Source of the DNA: CAYPEZ01 sp964409985
Lineage (GTDB): Bacteria; Patescibacteriota; Minisyncoccia; Phycocordibacterales; UBA6899
Direction of reading: 5' to 3'
DNA: 18,072 bases
Assembly (NCBI GenBank): GCA_964409985.1
Contig: CAYPEZ010000018.1
Span: forward strand, 1-18,072
A program made the position numbers and the translations under genes. Numbering within the stretch: position 1 is the stretch's first letter; each line of letters opens with the position of its first letter. Shown piece after piece: positions 1 through 7,848 of the stretch. Below the pieces are notes generated by a model that ran no database searches, was not told the DNA's origin, and saw only the letters and a program-made list of their open reading frames with translations.

Positions 1-1173
1 GATCCATCCTATTGGCCTCCTGTAAATCGAGAAGAGAATATTGCTCTCGACGACTTACTTATGGAAGATGGGGTCATTGCCCCTCACAGCCCAAATTACG
101 CAACACATGCGCTCATGGGTCGTTATGGAAACACGATGTTTATCAATGGAGAACCATCGATTCACTTAACGGCAACATCAGGGGAAGTCGTTCGGTATTA
201 TTTTACAAATACCGCAAATACACGAACGTTCGCACTGACACTTCCGGGGGCAAAAATGAAACTCGTTGGCTCTGATGACGGACGGTACGAAAAGGAAACA
301 TATGCAGACCAAATAATCATTTCTCCAAGTGAACGTGCGATTGTTGATGTCCTTTGGGAATTACCAAAGTCGTATTCGTTCATTCATAATCCTGGCCAAG
401 GAGAAAAAACATATTCACTTGTGACTGTGGATGTGAGCCAGGGGGCAGTTGAAACGTCGTATGCGAATGAGTTTCGAACGCTTCGAAAGGATGATGCATA
501 TGCGCAATCCCTAGATGCGTATCGCTCATATCTCAATACTCCACCAGATAAGCTTCTCACGATGACCGTGAAGGTTGATATGGCAAAGATCATGCAACAA
601 ATGATGGGAGGAGGAACAATGTCCTCTACGGATGGCCACGATCACGGCTCTATGATGGGTGGGAGTATGAATTCCACATCTGGATCAATGGGGATGATGC
701 ATAATCATGCTTCAGTTCCTATTGAATGGGAAGATCAGATGGGTGCAATGAATATTTTTTCGACAGAAAAGACAACGACATGGGTGTTGCGTGATATGAC
801 TGGTGTCGACACAACAACCACGAGCCCGTCAGTGATTCCCAAAGATAACCTCGATGTCTTGTGGAAGTTTCAAAAGGGAGATGTGGTGAAGGTGCGGATT
901 TTCAATGATCCAAAGAGTGATCACCCCATGCAGCACCCATTCCATGTTCACGGACAGCGCTTCCTTGTTCTTTCGACCAATGGTGTTCCTAACGATAACC
1001 TCGTGTGGAAGGATACGGCTCTTATCAAGACAGGAGACACTGTAGACGTTTTGATTCCGATGGAGAATCCAGGAAAGTGGATGGCTCACTGTCATATCCT
1101 CGAGCACCTCGCTACTGGGATGGTTGTTTTGTTTGATGTTGAGGATTCGAGTCTTCCAAAAGAGGAGGAGTAG
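1..1173 (+). CDS. Multicopper oxidase, C-terminal part (5' end outside window)
   Basis: The frame is open from base 1, so the ATG at 61 is probably internal and the N-terminal cupredoxin domain lies upstream. About 390 residues are visible, covering the second and third cupredoxin domains. Near the end are two signature motifs: HPFHVHG (from about 934), giving T1, T2 and T3 histidines, and HCHILEHLATGM (1087-1122), giving the T3-T1-T3 His-Cys-His, the second T1 His and the axial Met. The last copper-binding domain is therefore complete. Family members couple one-electron oxidation of metals or phenolics to reduction of O2 to water, usually outside the cytoplasm. A stretch at about 580-711 is rich in Met, His, Gly and Ser, resembling the methionine-rich segment of CueO-type cuprous oxidases, so copper or metal oxidation is a reasonable guess. 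The substrate cannot be read from the sequence. The 3' end overlaps the convergent small membrane-protein gene by 62 bp. Confidence 0.93.
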   Translation, partial: DPSYWPPVNREENIALDDLLMEDGVIAPHSPNYATHALMGRYGNTMFINGEPSIHLTATSGEVVRYYFTNTANTRTFALTLPGAKMKLVGSDDGRYEKETYADQIIISPSERAIVDVLWELPKSYSFIHNPGQGEKTYSLVTVDVSQGAVETSYANEFRTLRKDDAYAQSLDAYRSYLNTPPDKLLTMTVKVDMAKIMQQMMGGGTMSSTDGHDHGSMMGGSMNSTSGSMGMMHNHASVPIEWEDQMGAMNIFSTEKTTTWVLRDMTGVDTTTTSPSVIPKDNLDVLWKFQKGDVVKVRIFNDPKSDHPMQHPFHVHGQRFLVLSTNGVPNDNLVWKDTALIKTGDTVDVLIPMENPGKWMAHCHILEHLATGMVVLFDVEDSSLPKEEE

Positions 1174-1363
1174 TCGTCTTCTTTGACTGCCACCAAGTCT
1201 TCAAGCGTTCGCCCCACACAAGACGAACGCCAATAAGTTCAAGGCCTATAAAAAAAAGCCAAGATCCTGGTGTAAATGGTGTGACAAGAGCAATAACCCC
1301 ATACACCATGAAAAGAATGCCAAAAAGTTTCTTGAATTTGGACTTCTTAATTCTGTCCATCAT
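1112..1363 (-). CDS. Small two-helix membrane protein, PGPGW-like
   Basis: This encodes about 83 residues from the ATG at 1363; the next codon is also ATG (1360), and a longer form could start at 1399. The shorter start is preferred because the extension has no obvious structure and a -10-like box sits 8 nt upstream. After a basic N-terminus (DRIKKSKFKK) come two hydrophobic helices separated by a short turn with TPFTPGSW, then WGERLKTWWQSKK and a polar tail rich in Pro, Thr and Gln. The helix-TPxxPGxW-helix layout resembles the small PGPGW family of putative inner-membrane proteins, whose function is not established. The last 20 or so residues are encoded antisense to the end of the multicopper oxidase, which may explain their low complexity. 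The family call is tentative; a small membrane protein is well supported by hydropathy. Confidence 0.6.
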   Translation of the reverse strand: MMDRIKKSKFKKLFGILFMVYGVIALVTPFTPGSWLFFIGLELIGVRLVWGERLKTWWQSKKTTTPPLLEDSNPQHQTKQPSQ

Positions 1364-1371
1364 ATCTGGAA

Positions 1372-1377
1372 AGCATA
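1372..1377 (-). promoter_or_regulatory. Candidate -10 box for the small membrane protein
   Basis: On the minus strand TATGCT (4 of 6 matches to TATAAT) ends 8 nt before the ATG at 1363. Transcription starting about 7 nt downstream would begin almost at the start codon, giving a leaderless mRNA. No good -35 was seen. Low confidence. Confidence 0.25.
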
Positions 1378-1414
1378 CGACATTTGTCCACCAATACAAG
1401 CGCCATAGGCAATG

Positions 1415-1420
1415 TATAAT
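1415..1420 (+). promoter_or_regulatory. Candidate -10 box (TATAAT) for the FIST-kinase-regulator unit
   Basis: A perfect TATAAT lies 17 nt upstream of the FIST gene start at 1438, in the only non-coding gap before this gene set. Transcription would start near 1427, leaving a leader of about 11 nt. A weak AGGGAA at 1424-1429 could serve as ribosome binding site if included. No convincing -35 was found at the usual distance. Confidence 0.45.
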
Positions 1421-1437
1421 GATAGGGAACTGAAATC

Positions 1438-2601
1438 ATGGAGCTCCTTGTTGGCATTGGAAAAGGAAAAGATCAAGACCCGTTCAAAGGGGGAGAGAGC
1501 GCTGCGCGTGACGTTGCGAGTTCGCTGGGGAACGCTGTTCCGCATGTGCTTATGCTTTTTTGTGCCGGGCACATTGATACACAAAAATTTCTCCTCGGAG
1601 TACGCTCTGTCTTCCCAGAGACACAGCTTATTGGCTGCACAACTGCAGGTCATGGTACACGCGAGGAGTTATTTGATGATGGAGGAGTGCTGATGGGTAT
1701 CGCTGGTGATTCACAAAAAAACTTTGTCTCTACGCATGCGACAGGTGTTCATAATAATGAGACAGCTATCGTGAAAGCAGTAGCAGAAAATCTACGCTTA
1801 CAGTCCCCGCTCGCACAGCTCTCTGGGGTACTGACCTTCTTTGACGGGCTTGCGGGGAGTGGTTCTCTCATTACTGAAACACTCAAGGAGGAGTTTCCCA
1901 TTCATAACATCTTGGGCGGATTTGCTGGAGACGGGATGGCTTTTCGAGGAACGCAACAGTTTGCAGGTTCAGAAGTGTTTACGGACAGTGCAGTTGCTCT
2001 AGGGATTTCTGGGGTAGCAGTTGGTGTGGCAGCAGAGCATGGATGGAGAACTATTGGTATACCCATGACGGCAACCAAAGCAGAGGGAGCACTTCTGATG
2101 GAGCTTGATGGGAAACCGGCATTCAGTATGTATGAAAAATATTTTGGAGACATGGCACATGAAGTTCGCGAGGAAGCCATGAGTCGTCTCGCTCTCATGT
2201 ATCCTCTTGGCATAGTTCGAGAAAAGACAGTTCTTGTTCGCGCCCCGCTTTCTGTGGATGAAGGTGGAGGAATTTTGTGTGGGGCAGAAATCCCTGTAGG
2301 TGCCTCAGTTCGCCTCCTTCTGGGCTCAAAAGACGCTATGTTCGCTGCCGCAAGCAGAGCAGGGTCTCGAGCAAAGCACGCACTCGGAACAAAATCACCC
2401 AAGGCTGCGATTATGGTGAGTTCTATGGCTAGGAGAAAGTTGTTGGGGAAAGAATCACAAAAAGAAATTCTTGCTGTGTCAGATGCCCTGGGGAGTCACG
2501 TTCCATTATTGTGTATGTATGGATATGGAGAGTTTGCCCCTATGGATGAGACCGGGGTTACGTTTCAAAATGAGTCCCTTGTTGTTCTTGCGATTGGATA
2601 A
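1438..2601 (+). CDS. FIST-domain sensory protein (FIST N + FIST C)
   Basis: This 387-residue protein has the layout of the FIST family: an N-terminal FIST domain (about residues 1-210) with the typical GCTTAG-like element (LIGCTTAGHG, around residue 65) and glycine-rich stretches such as ILGGFAGDGM. A FIST C region follows (about 215-370) and ends in MYGYGEFAP. There is no signal peptide or membrane segment, so it is probably cytoplasmic. FIST proteins are predicted ligand-binding sensors, possibly for amino acids or other small molecules, and often sit beside or are fused to histidine kinases, cyclic-di-GMP enzymes or chemoreceptors. A histidine kinase gene follows after 8 bp and a double receiver after that, which fits a sensor feeding into that kinase. 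The link is inferred from order alone. The start has a weak AGGG upstream and a TATAAT box before it. Confidence 0.88.
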   Translation: MELLVGIGKGKDQDPFKGGESAARDVASSLGNAVPHVLMLFCAGHIDTQKFLLGVRSVFPETQLIGCTTAGHGTREELFDDGGVLMGIAGDSQKNFVSTHATGVHNNETAIVKAVAENLRLQSPLAQLSGVLTFFDGLAGSGSLITETLKEEFPIHNILGGFAGDGMAFRGTQQFAGSEVFTDSAVALGISGVAVGVAAEHGWRTIGIPMTATKAEGALLMELDGKPAFSMYEKYFGDMAHEVREEAMSRLALMYPLGIVREKTVLVRAPLSVDEGGGILCGAEIPVGASVRLLLGSKDAMFAAASRAGSRAKHALGTKSPKAAIMVSSMARRKLLGKESQKEILAVSDALGSHVPLLCMYGYGEFAPMDETGVTFQNESLVVLAIG

Positions 2602-2609
2602 TACTGTCT

Positions 2610-4232
2610 ATGATTCAAAAACTTCGCTCACTTTCATCATCAATTTACATCAAGATCTTCATCGGGTTTACGGCAATTCTCTTGCTTTCGTTATTTCTTG
2701 GGTATGGCACATATGGTGAACTGAAGACCGTAAACACCGTTGTGGAAGCGATGGCTCCACGAATTGAGAATATTCAAACCTTTGCTGAAATGCGTGCGAC
2801 ACTGAATATTCTTGCCTCTCATCTCACGAAGGAGTCTGAACACGTTTCTGCCGAAGAAATCACTGTATTGACACGTCGGTTAGAAGAAGATCTCGCCCTC
2901 GTGCTGGAACGACCTCCGTTTGGCGAGGAGAAAGATATAGCCCTCTTTGAGGAGATTGTTCGCCAGGCGACAGGGGAATTAATGCGTTTATCTCAAAAAG
3001 CCCCAGCGCCATCGCCAGACGATCTTTCTAATGCACTGCTTGCTCTTGATGAGGCGCGCACTACTATCGATGTTTCTGCACGTCTCATTGAAGAAGAGAC
3101 TCGAACCGCACTCAATCTCGAGCAAAGTCTCCTTGACCAGGCGATGCGACAGCTCCTCACAACACAAGTCATCGTACTATTTTTGGGTGTATTACTTGCT
3201 ATGTTTCTTGCACGTATGATTACCTCGCCTCTGGAAATTCTTCGAGAGAGTGTCGCCTCAGTTGCGCGTGGGGATTATGGTGCAAAAGTTGCAATTCGAT
3301 CGCATGATGAATTGGGAGAGCTTGCAAGTGCGTTTAATGAGATGTCTTCTGCGCTTAAAAAATACACAACCTCACTTGAAGGAACTGTTGCAGAGCGAAC
3401 AAAAGAATTAAACGAGAAGCTTACTACACTTGATTCTCTCACACACGAACTAGATGAAAGTGCCCAGATGCTCATTCGCCGAGATGTCGCTCTCACGCGT
3501 GCGACAGAGCGTCTCGAAGAGCTCGACTCTGTCAAAAGTGAATTTATTTCTGTCGCTGCGCACCAGCTCCGTACCCCGCTATCAGCAATTAAATGGACAC
3601 TCTCTCTTCTCCTTGATGGAGATGCGGGAACTGTGACACCAGAGCAACGTGAATTGTTTGAAAAAGCGTCACAATCAAACGAACGCATGATCCGTCTTAT
3701 TGAAGACATGCTCACCGTGACACGCATCGAGAGTGGAAAAGCGACATTTGTTTCTGTTCCAGTCCTCCCCGGTGACATTCTCTCGGGACTTGTGCAGGAG
3801 GTTGGGAAGACCGCTCAAGAAAAGGGCGTACACTTAAATCTTTCGCCCATCCCTGAGCATCGAACTGTTCTTGGTGATGCAGAAAAATTGAGAGATGTCT
3901 TCCAGAATTTGTTAGAAAACGCTATTCGATATACCCCCCGCACAGGAACTATTCAAGTTTCACTCACACAGAAAGAACATTTTGTTGAGGTAAGTATTGC
4001 TGACTCGGGGATTGGTATACCAGAAAAACAGAGAGCAAACATTTTTACAAAGTTTTTCCGTGCAGACAATGCGGTAAAGACAGTTACTGATGGAACCGGT
4101 TTAGGACTGTATGTCGCAAAAACAATCATTGAGCGTCATCATGGGAGTTTGCGGTTTGAGAGCGTAGAAGGGAAAGGAACAACTTTCATTGTGACTCTTC
4201 CAAATGAAGACGCTCCATTCATGAAGGGATAA
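2610..4232 (+). CDS. Membrane sensor histidine kinase (HAMP-HisKA-HATPase)
   Basis: The protein has 540 residues. TM1 lies at about 12-34, followed by an extracytoplasmic, mainly helical segment (about 37-180) with no recognised sensor family, then TM2 at about 183-203 and HAMP at about 203-256. A coiled-coil linker (about 256-308) leads to a HisKA domain with the H-box SVAAHQLRTPLSAIKW and phosphoacceptor His318. The HATPase domain has an N-box around Asn437 (NLLENAIRYTP), G1 DSGIGIP (465-471), F-box KFFRADNA and G2 GTGLGLYVAK (495-504). All catalytic boxes look intact, so it should be an active kinase that autophosphorylates His318 with ATP. It starts 8 bp after the FIST gene and ends 7 bp before the receiver gene, so all three are probably one transcript and the receiver protein is its likely partner. 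No clear Shine-Dalgarno precedes the start. The stimulus is unknown; direct sensing by the extracytoplasmic domain and input from FIST are both possible. Confidence 0.95.
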   Translation: MIQKLRSLSSSIYIKIFIGFTAILLLSLFLGYGTYGELKTVNTVVEAMAPRIENIQTFAEMRATLNILASHLTKESEHVSAEEITVLTRRLEEDLALVLERPPFGEEKDIALFEEIVRQATGELMRLSQKAPAPSPDDLSNALLALDEARTTIDVSARLIEEETRTALNLEQSLLDQAMRQLLTTQVIVLFLGVLLAMFLARMITSPLEILRESVASVARGDYGAKVAIRSHDELGELASAFNEMSSALKKYTTSLEGTVAERTKELNEKLTTLDSLTHELDESAQMLIRRDVALTRATERLEELDSVKSEFISVAAHQLRTPLSAIKWTLSLLLDGDAGTVTPEQRELFEKASQSNERMIRLIEDMLTVTRIESGKATFVSVPVLPGDILSGLVQEVGKTAQEKGVHLNLSPIPEHRTVLGDAEKLRDVFQNLLENAIRYTPRTGTIQVSLTQKEHFVEVSIADSGIGIPEKQRANIFTKFFRADNAVKTVTDGTGLGLYVAKTIIERHHGSLRFESVEGKGTTFIVTLPNEDAPFMKG

Positions 4233-4239
4233 CCATCGT

Positions 4240-5019
4240 ATGAACACAACAGTAAAACACATTCTCCTTATTGAAGACGACGAAACCCTCGGTTCAACCC
4301 TTATGAGGAAGCTGATTGAAGCAGGGTACGCAGCTACTTGGGAAAAAAATGGACAGGACGGCCTTCGGAGATTAAAGCTTCTTCAGCCAGACCTGCTTCT
4401 TCTAGACCTCACACTGCCAGGACTGCGGGGAGAAGAAATTCTTGAAGTTGCAGAAAAAGATAGCGATCTCTCACGCATTCCTGTTGTCGTGATATCCAAC
4501 TCGGGTCAACCAGATGATATTGATCGACTAACAAAGCATCCAGGGGTGAAGGCATATTTGGTAAAAGCAGACTTCCACCCAGCGGAAATCATTACCCAAA
4601 TTCACGCTGTTCTTGCACCAGACGAGTCAAAAACGTCTCAAGGGGGGCGACGGACAATTCTGATCGTAGAAGATGATGACATACTTTCTTCACTCGCAGT
4701 AAAAAAATTCCAGAAAGCGGGATATGAAACAATGCATGCCCCCGATGGGCATGAGTGTCTCCGTCTGCTGGGGGAAGGAGCTGCACCAGATCTTATTCTT
4801 CTGGATGTCATTATGCCTGGAATAAATGGTTTCGATGTGCTGAGAGAAATGCGAAGGGAGCCACGGTTAAAGCATGTGCCAGTCGTTATTTTTTCTAATT
4901 ATGCTCAAGATCAGGATATTGAGACCGCTCGAGCGCTTGGAGCAATAGACTTTTTGGTGAAGTCAAAAATGAACCTGAAAGAGGTTGTCGATCGAGTTGG
5001 AGAGATTTTGGGGAAATGA
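4240..5019 (+). CDS. Double-receiver response regulator (REC-REC, no output domain)
   Basis: The 259 residues contain two complete CheY-like receivers in tandem and nothing else. REC1 (about 5-126) has acidic Asp13/Asp14, phosphoacceptor Asp56 (LLLLDLTLPG), the Ser86 switch position and Lys109. REC2 (about 138-256) has Glu144-Asp146, phosphoacceptor Asp189 (LILLDVIMPG), Ser219 and Lys241. A short polar linker joins them. Both sites therefore look competent for phosphorylation. There is no DNA-binding, enzymatic or RNA-binding output domain, so the protein presumably acts by protein contact, as a phosphate sink, or as a relay to a regulator elsewhere. It starts 7 bp after the kinase gene, with AAGGGAT about 10 nt upstream of the ATG as a weak ribosome site. 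It is followed 15 bp later by a glycosyltransferase gene on the same strand. Confidence 0.93.
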   Translation: MNTTVKHILLIEDDETLGSTLMRKLIEAGYAATWEKNGQDGLRRLKLLQPDLLLLDLTLPGLRGEEILEVAEKDSDLSRIPVVVISNSGQPDDIDRLTKHPGVKAYLVKADFHPAEIITQIHAVLAPDESKTSQGGRRTILIVEDDDILSSLAVKKFQKAGYETMHAPDGHECLRLLGEGAAPDLILLDVIMPGINGFDVLREMRREPRLKHVPVVIFSNYAQDQDIETARALGAIDFLVKSKMNLKEVVDRVGEILGK

Positions 5020-5034
5020 TAAGTTGTAATTACT

Positions 5035-6063
5035 ATGCGAATTCTTATCGCAACAGGCATTTATCCTCCTAAGATCGGGGGGCCGGCACAGTATGCTGTG
5101 TCTCTCAAAAAGGCGTTTGAATCATTAGGCCATTCAGTCACTGTGCTGACGTATGGATCACTTGAACACGCTATGCCATTTGGTATGAGACATCTGGTGG
5201 TGTTTTTTCGAGCACTCTTTCTTATGCCAAGGATTGACCTTGTTATTGCGTTGGACACGATCAGTACTGGTCTTCCGTCTGTGTTGGCAGCTCGGTGCTT
5301 TGGCAAAAGAAGTATGGTCAGAATCGGAGGAGATTTCCTTTGGGAATCATATGTCGAGCGAACAAAACAGCCTGTAACGCTCCCGGGATTTTACCAGAAA
5401 CACCTCGAGTTTTCGTGGAAAGAGCGTCTCATTTTTCGACTACAGAAGCTTCTTCTTCGTTTTGTTGACCACGTTGTGTATACAACATCCTGGCAAAAGG
5501 ATCTCTGGAAACTCCCTTATGAAGTTCCTGAAGAAAAAAGTGTTTTGATTGAAAATGCTTATGATCTGTCTTTTTCAGCTTCACCGCCACAGACTTCGAA
5601 GGAAGAAAAAATATTTCTTTGGGCTGGCCGACCCATTACTTTAAAAAACCTCCCTTTGCTTATTCGGGTGTTTGAGCGTGTAACACAGAAGGGGATACCA
5701 GCTCGACTCGAGTGTGTTACAGGTATTTCTCATGCTGAATTGATGAGAAAAGTTCGAGAAAGCTATGCGATGATCCTCCCGTCATTTTCAGATGTTAGTC
5801 CGAATGTGATTCTTGATGGGATTCGAGAAGGGAAGCCATTTATCATGACAAAACACACTGGAATCGTTGAACGGCTTCCCGGAGCAGGGTTTTTTATTGA
5901 TCCAGAAAATGAAGAGGAGATTCTTCAGGCGATTATTTCAATGTGTCGTGAAGAAACATATGCACAATGCCAAGATGCGCTGTCGAAAATTCATTACACG
6001 CATTCATATACCGACATCGCTCAAGAGTTCCTAGCTCTCGCCACGAGACCTACGATTTTTTGA
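5035..6063 (+). CDS. GT4-like glycosyltransferase with a D-x7-D site
   Basis: This 342-residue GT-B type glycosyltransferase has the family 4 N-terminal start (ILIATGIYPPKIGGPAQY, about 3-20), whose glycine loop follows beta-1. The C-terminal Rossmann domain begins near residue 192 (IFLWAGRPITLKNLPLLI). The usual E-x7-E donor-site motif is replaced by D253-x7-D261 (DVSPNVILD), a conservative change. Such enzymes transfer a sugar from an NDP-sugar to a glycan, usually on a lipid carrier at the inner face of the membrane; donor and acceptor cannot be told. It lies 15 bp after the double-receiver gene and may be cotranscribed with the signalling genes, but functionally it belongs to the glycan locus. 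Its 3' end overlaps the convergent methyltransferase gene by 14 bp. Confidence 0.9.
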   Translation: MRILIATGIYPPKIGGPAQYAVSLKKAFESLGHSVTVLTYGSLEHAMPFGMRHLVVFFRALFLMPRIDLVIALDTISTGLPSVLAARCFGKRSMVRIGGDFLWESYVERTKQPVTLPGFYQKHLEFSWKERLIFRLQKLLLRFVDHVVYTTSWQKDLWKLPYEVPEEKSVLIENAYDLSFSASPPQTSKEEKIFLWAGRPITLKNLPLLIRVFERVTQKGIPARLECVTGISHAELMRKVRESYAMILPSFSDVSPNVILDGIREGKPFIMTKHTGIVERLPGAGFFIDPENEEEILQAIISMCREETYAQCQDALSKIHYTHSYTDIAQEFLALATRPTIF

Positions 6064-6835
6064 TTCCTCGAAGGTTGAACGCTGTGCCGAGCCATCTCAG
6101 TGGGGTAGAGTCAAATCGCTCAAAGAGTGCTGACTGAGCCACGGTCAATCGAGGAAACCATTGATCAAGTGGCCATGGGATAAGTTTAAAATTATAGAAC
6201 CACACTCGATTGGGCGTCACCCCATGCATCTCCAAAACATGACGAGCTTCTCTCACCGTGTATTCGCGGTGTGTGATGTAGTGACCACGAGTGTTTAAGA
6301 GGATATTTCGTAGTTTTCGAATCGGCCATGTGACAAACATGACAAGTCTTCCTATGAGTCGCCAAGGCGAAAAAAGATATGGATAGCTGATCGCTACGAT
6401 TCCTCCTGGTTTGAGCACACGTACTATTTCTTTATATGCTTTTGGTTCATCAGCGAGGTATTCAACAAGACCCATTGCCGTCACCACATCGAAAGATGCA
6501 TCAGGGTATTTGAGTGAATAGACATCTCCAACCTCAATGGTGAGATCGGAGCCCTCTTTGTGTTCTTCCTTCGCACGTGCAACCATTTCAGGCGCAGCAT
6601 CGACTGCTGTGATTTGATAACCTCTCTGTCGGAGAGCGTTGATCATAATTCCTGGTCCGCATGCAATATCAAGGATCTTCTTTCCTTTTCCCTCGTTGGG
6701 AATAAGCCCGAGAACTTTTTCGCGGCGCATTCGAAAAGAGTACCCGTCTGTTGTTTCTCGTTCGTATTCCTTTCGATAAGACGTACTCACATCGTTAAAC
6801 CATCTTACTTCGTCCCGTTTCGTATCCGTACTCAT
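6050..6835 (-). CDS. Class I SAM-dependent methyltransferase
   Basis: The 261 residues form a Rossmann-type methyltransferase. SAM-binding motif I is ILDIACGPG (54-62), the acidic residue after beta-2 is Asp79 (AVDA), then come the motif around DVVTAMGLVEYL and post-motif RVLKPGGIVAISYPY. The C-terminal half has a hydrophobic stretch (PWRLIGRLVMFVTWPI) that could contact membrane or a lipid-linked substrate. The family includes UbiG/UbiE-like and sugar O-methyltransferases. In this setting a glycan or lipid-linked acceptor is a reasonable guess, though not shown by sequence. It starts 7 bp after the deacetylase gene, with AAAGG four bases before the ATG as a plausible ribosome site, so the two genes form a minus-strand operon. 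Confidence 0.9.
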   Translation of the reverse strand: MSTDTKRDEVRWFNDVSTSYRKEYERETTDGYSFRMRREKVLGLIPNEGKGKKILDIACGPGIMINALRQRGYQITAVDAAPEMVARAKEEHKEGSDLTIEVGDVYSLKYPDASFDVVTAMGLVEYLADEPKAYKEIVRVLKPGGIVAISYPYLFSPWRLIGRLVMFVTWPIRKLRNILLNTRGHYITHREYTVREARHVLEMHGVTPNRVWFYNFKLIPWPLDQWFPRLTVAQSALFERFDSTPLRWLGTAFNLRGIKKS

Positions 6836-6842
6836 AGAGCCT

Positions 6843-7841
6843 TTATTTCTTTGTAATAATGTGTTTCAGGGTAGATAACCAGCCTAATACACCAGAGGTT
6901 GTCAGGAGGAATATATCCCAATCCTCGGTTTTGTCCATGGAGATCCTTTTGAGAGTGAACGGATCTGTTTTTTTGGAATTTACTCCCGGAATTGTCGTTA
7001 GGGCTCCACGAAATCCGAGTTCTCGAAGGATGGTCCGTGTTTCTTTGGTAAAATCTCCATCTTGCCCGTTGGGATATGCAAAAATAGGCGATACCCCTCC
7101 GAGGGCATCACTCACGATCTTTCGAGACTCTCTTATTTCTTCGCGTGCTTCAAGAAGTGGAATCTTCGAAAGAATGGGATGGGAACACGTATGTGCTCCA
7201 AATGCAATTCTCCATGGCCTCATCATGCGGCACTCTTCCCAAGATAGTGGGGCATAGACCATTGCTTCTCCGGTAAAGTCTTTTAACAGTATTCCAGCAC
7301 CTTCCTCCAGCTCTGAAAGTTTCTCTTCTCTTTTTGTCGTGGAGTAGGATTTAAGTTTTTGTCGTAATGCAATATCGGTAGAGATTTTCTCTTCTTTGGA
7401 GATATCTTTTCCTTGAGGAGCCATACCGATAGCGTACTCAAGACGGTCAACCCACAATGGTTTTTTCTTATCAACAAAGTCTGTTGTGATATATACCGTT
7501 GCTGGAACGCTATGTGCTCTGAGCACAGGGAATGCGTAGGTATAATTATTTTGATATCCATCATCAAATGTCATCACGAGTGTGTAAGGGGGTAAGGTCC
7601 CGTCCTCCATTCGACTTATAGCTTCCTCAAGAGGAAGAATGGTATACTTTCGGCGCAGATATTCCATCTGTCGGGCAAAGACGAGAGGGTCAATAAACTT
7701 TCCACGATAGTTATAGATCCCTGTCTCACGTGCTGGAGCAACCCCATGATAGAGGAGAATAGTTATCTTTTGACGATGAAAAAACCGAAACAACACGTGA
7801 ATACCACTGAACGCAAGAAATCGGAAGAGATAAGCTCTCAT
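6843..7841 (-). CDS. Polysaccharide deacetylase (NodB / carbohydrate esterase 4)
   Basis: From the ATG at 7841 the protein has 332 residues. It begins with a hydrophobic, possibly membrane-associated stretch (LFRFLAFSGIHVLFRFF), then ILLYHGVAP. NodB motif 1 is TFDDG (Asp93, Asp94), motif 2 is HTCSHP (His217, His221, metal ligands), and AYPNGQDGDF corresponds to motif 3. A roughly 70-residue insert sits between motifs 1 and 2. CE4 enzymes remove N- or O-acetyl groups from polysaccharides such as peptidoglycan, chitin-like chains or exopolysaccharide. The upstream in-frame ATG at 7931 is rejected: it would add 30 atypical residues and overlap the divergent glycosyltransferase, whereas 7841 has an extended -10 seven nt away. 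It is followed after 7 bp by a methyltransferase gene. Confidence 0.92.
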   Translation of the reverse strand: MRAYLFRFLAFSGIHVLFRFFHRQKITILLYHGVAPARETGIYNYRGKFIDPLVFARQMEYLRRKYTILPLEEAISRMEDGTLPPYTLVMTFDDGYQNNYTYAFPVLRAHSVPATVYITTDFVDKKKPLWVDRLEYAIGMAPQGKDISKEEKISTDIALRQKLKSYSTTKREEKLSELEEGAGILLKDFTGEAMVYAPLSWEECRMMRPWRIAFGAHTCSHPILSKIPLLEAREEIRESRKIVSDALGGVSPIFAYPNGQDGDFTKETRTILRELGFRGALTTIPGVNSKKTDPFTLKRISMDKTEDWDIFLLTTSGVLGWLSTLKHIITKK

Positions 7842-7848
7842 AAGGCCG

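Noticed and set aside
1360..1653. 97-codon minus-strand frame covering the start of the FIST gene
   Set aside because: It conflicts with both the FIST N domain and the small membrane protein start and has no recognisable feature.
1902..2402. 166-codon open frame on the minus strand
   Set aside because: It is antisense to the FIST gene, with a Ser/Arg/Pro-rich translation and no motif; it is a shadow of the coding strand.
3275..3778. 167-codon open frame on the minus strand
   Set aside because: It lies opposite the HAMP-HisKA part of the kinase; the translation is mostly Ser and Arg with no family features.
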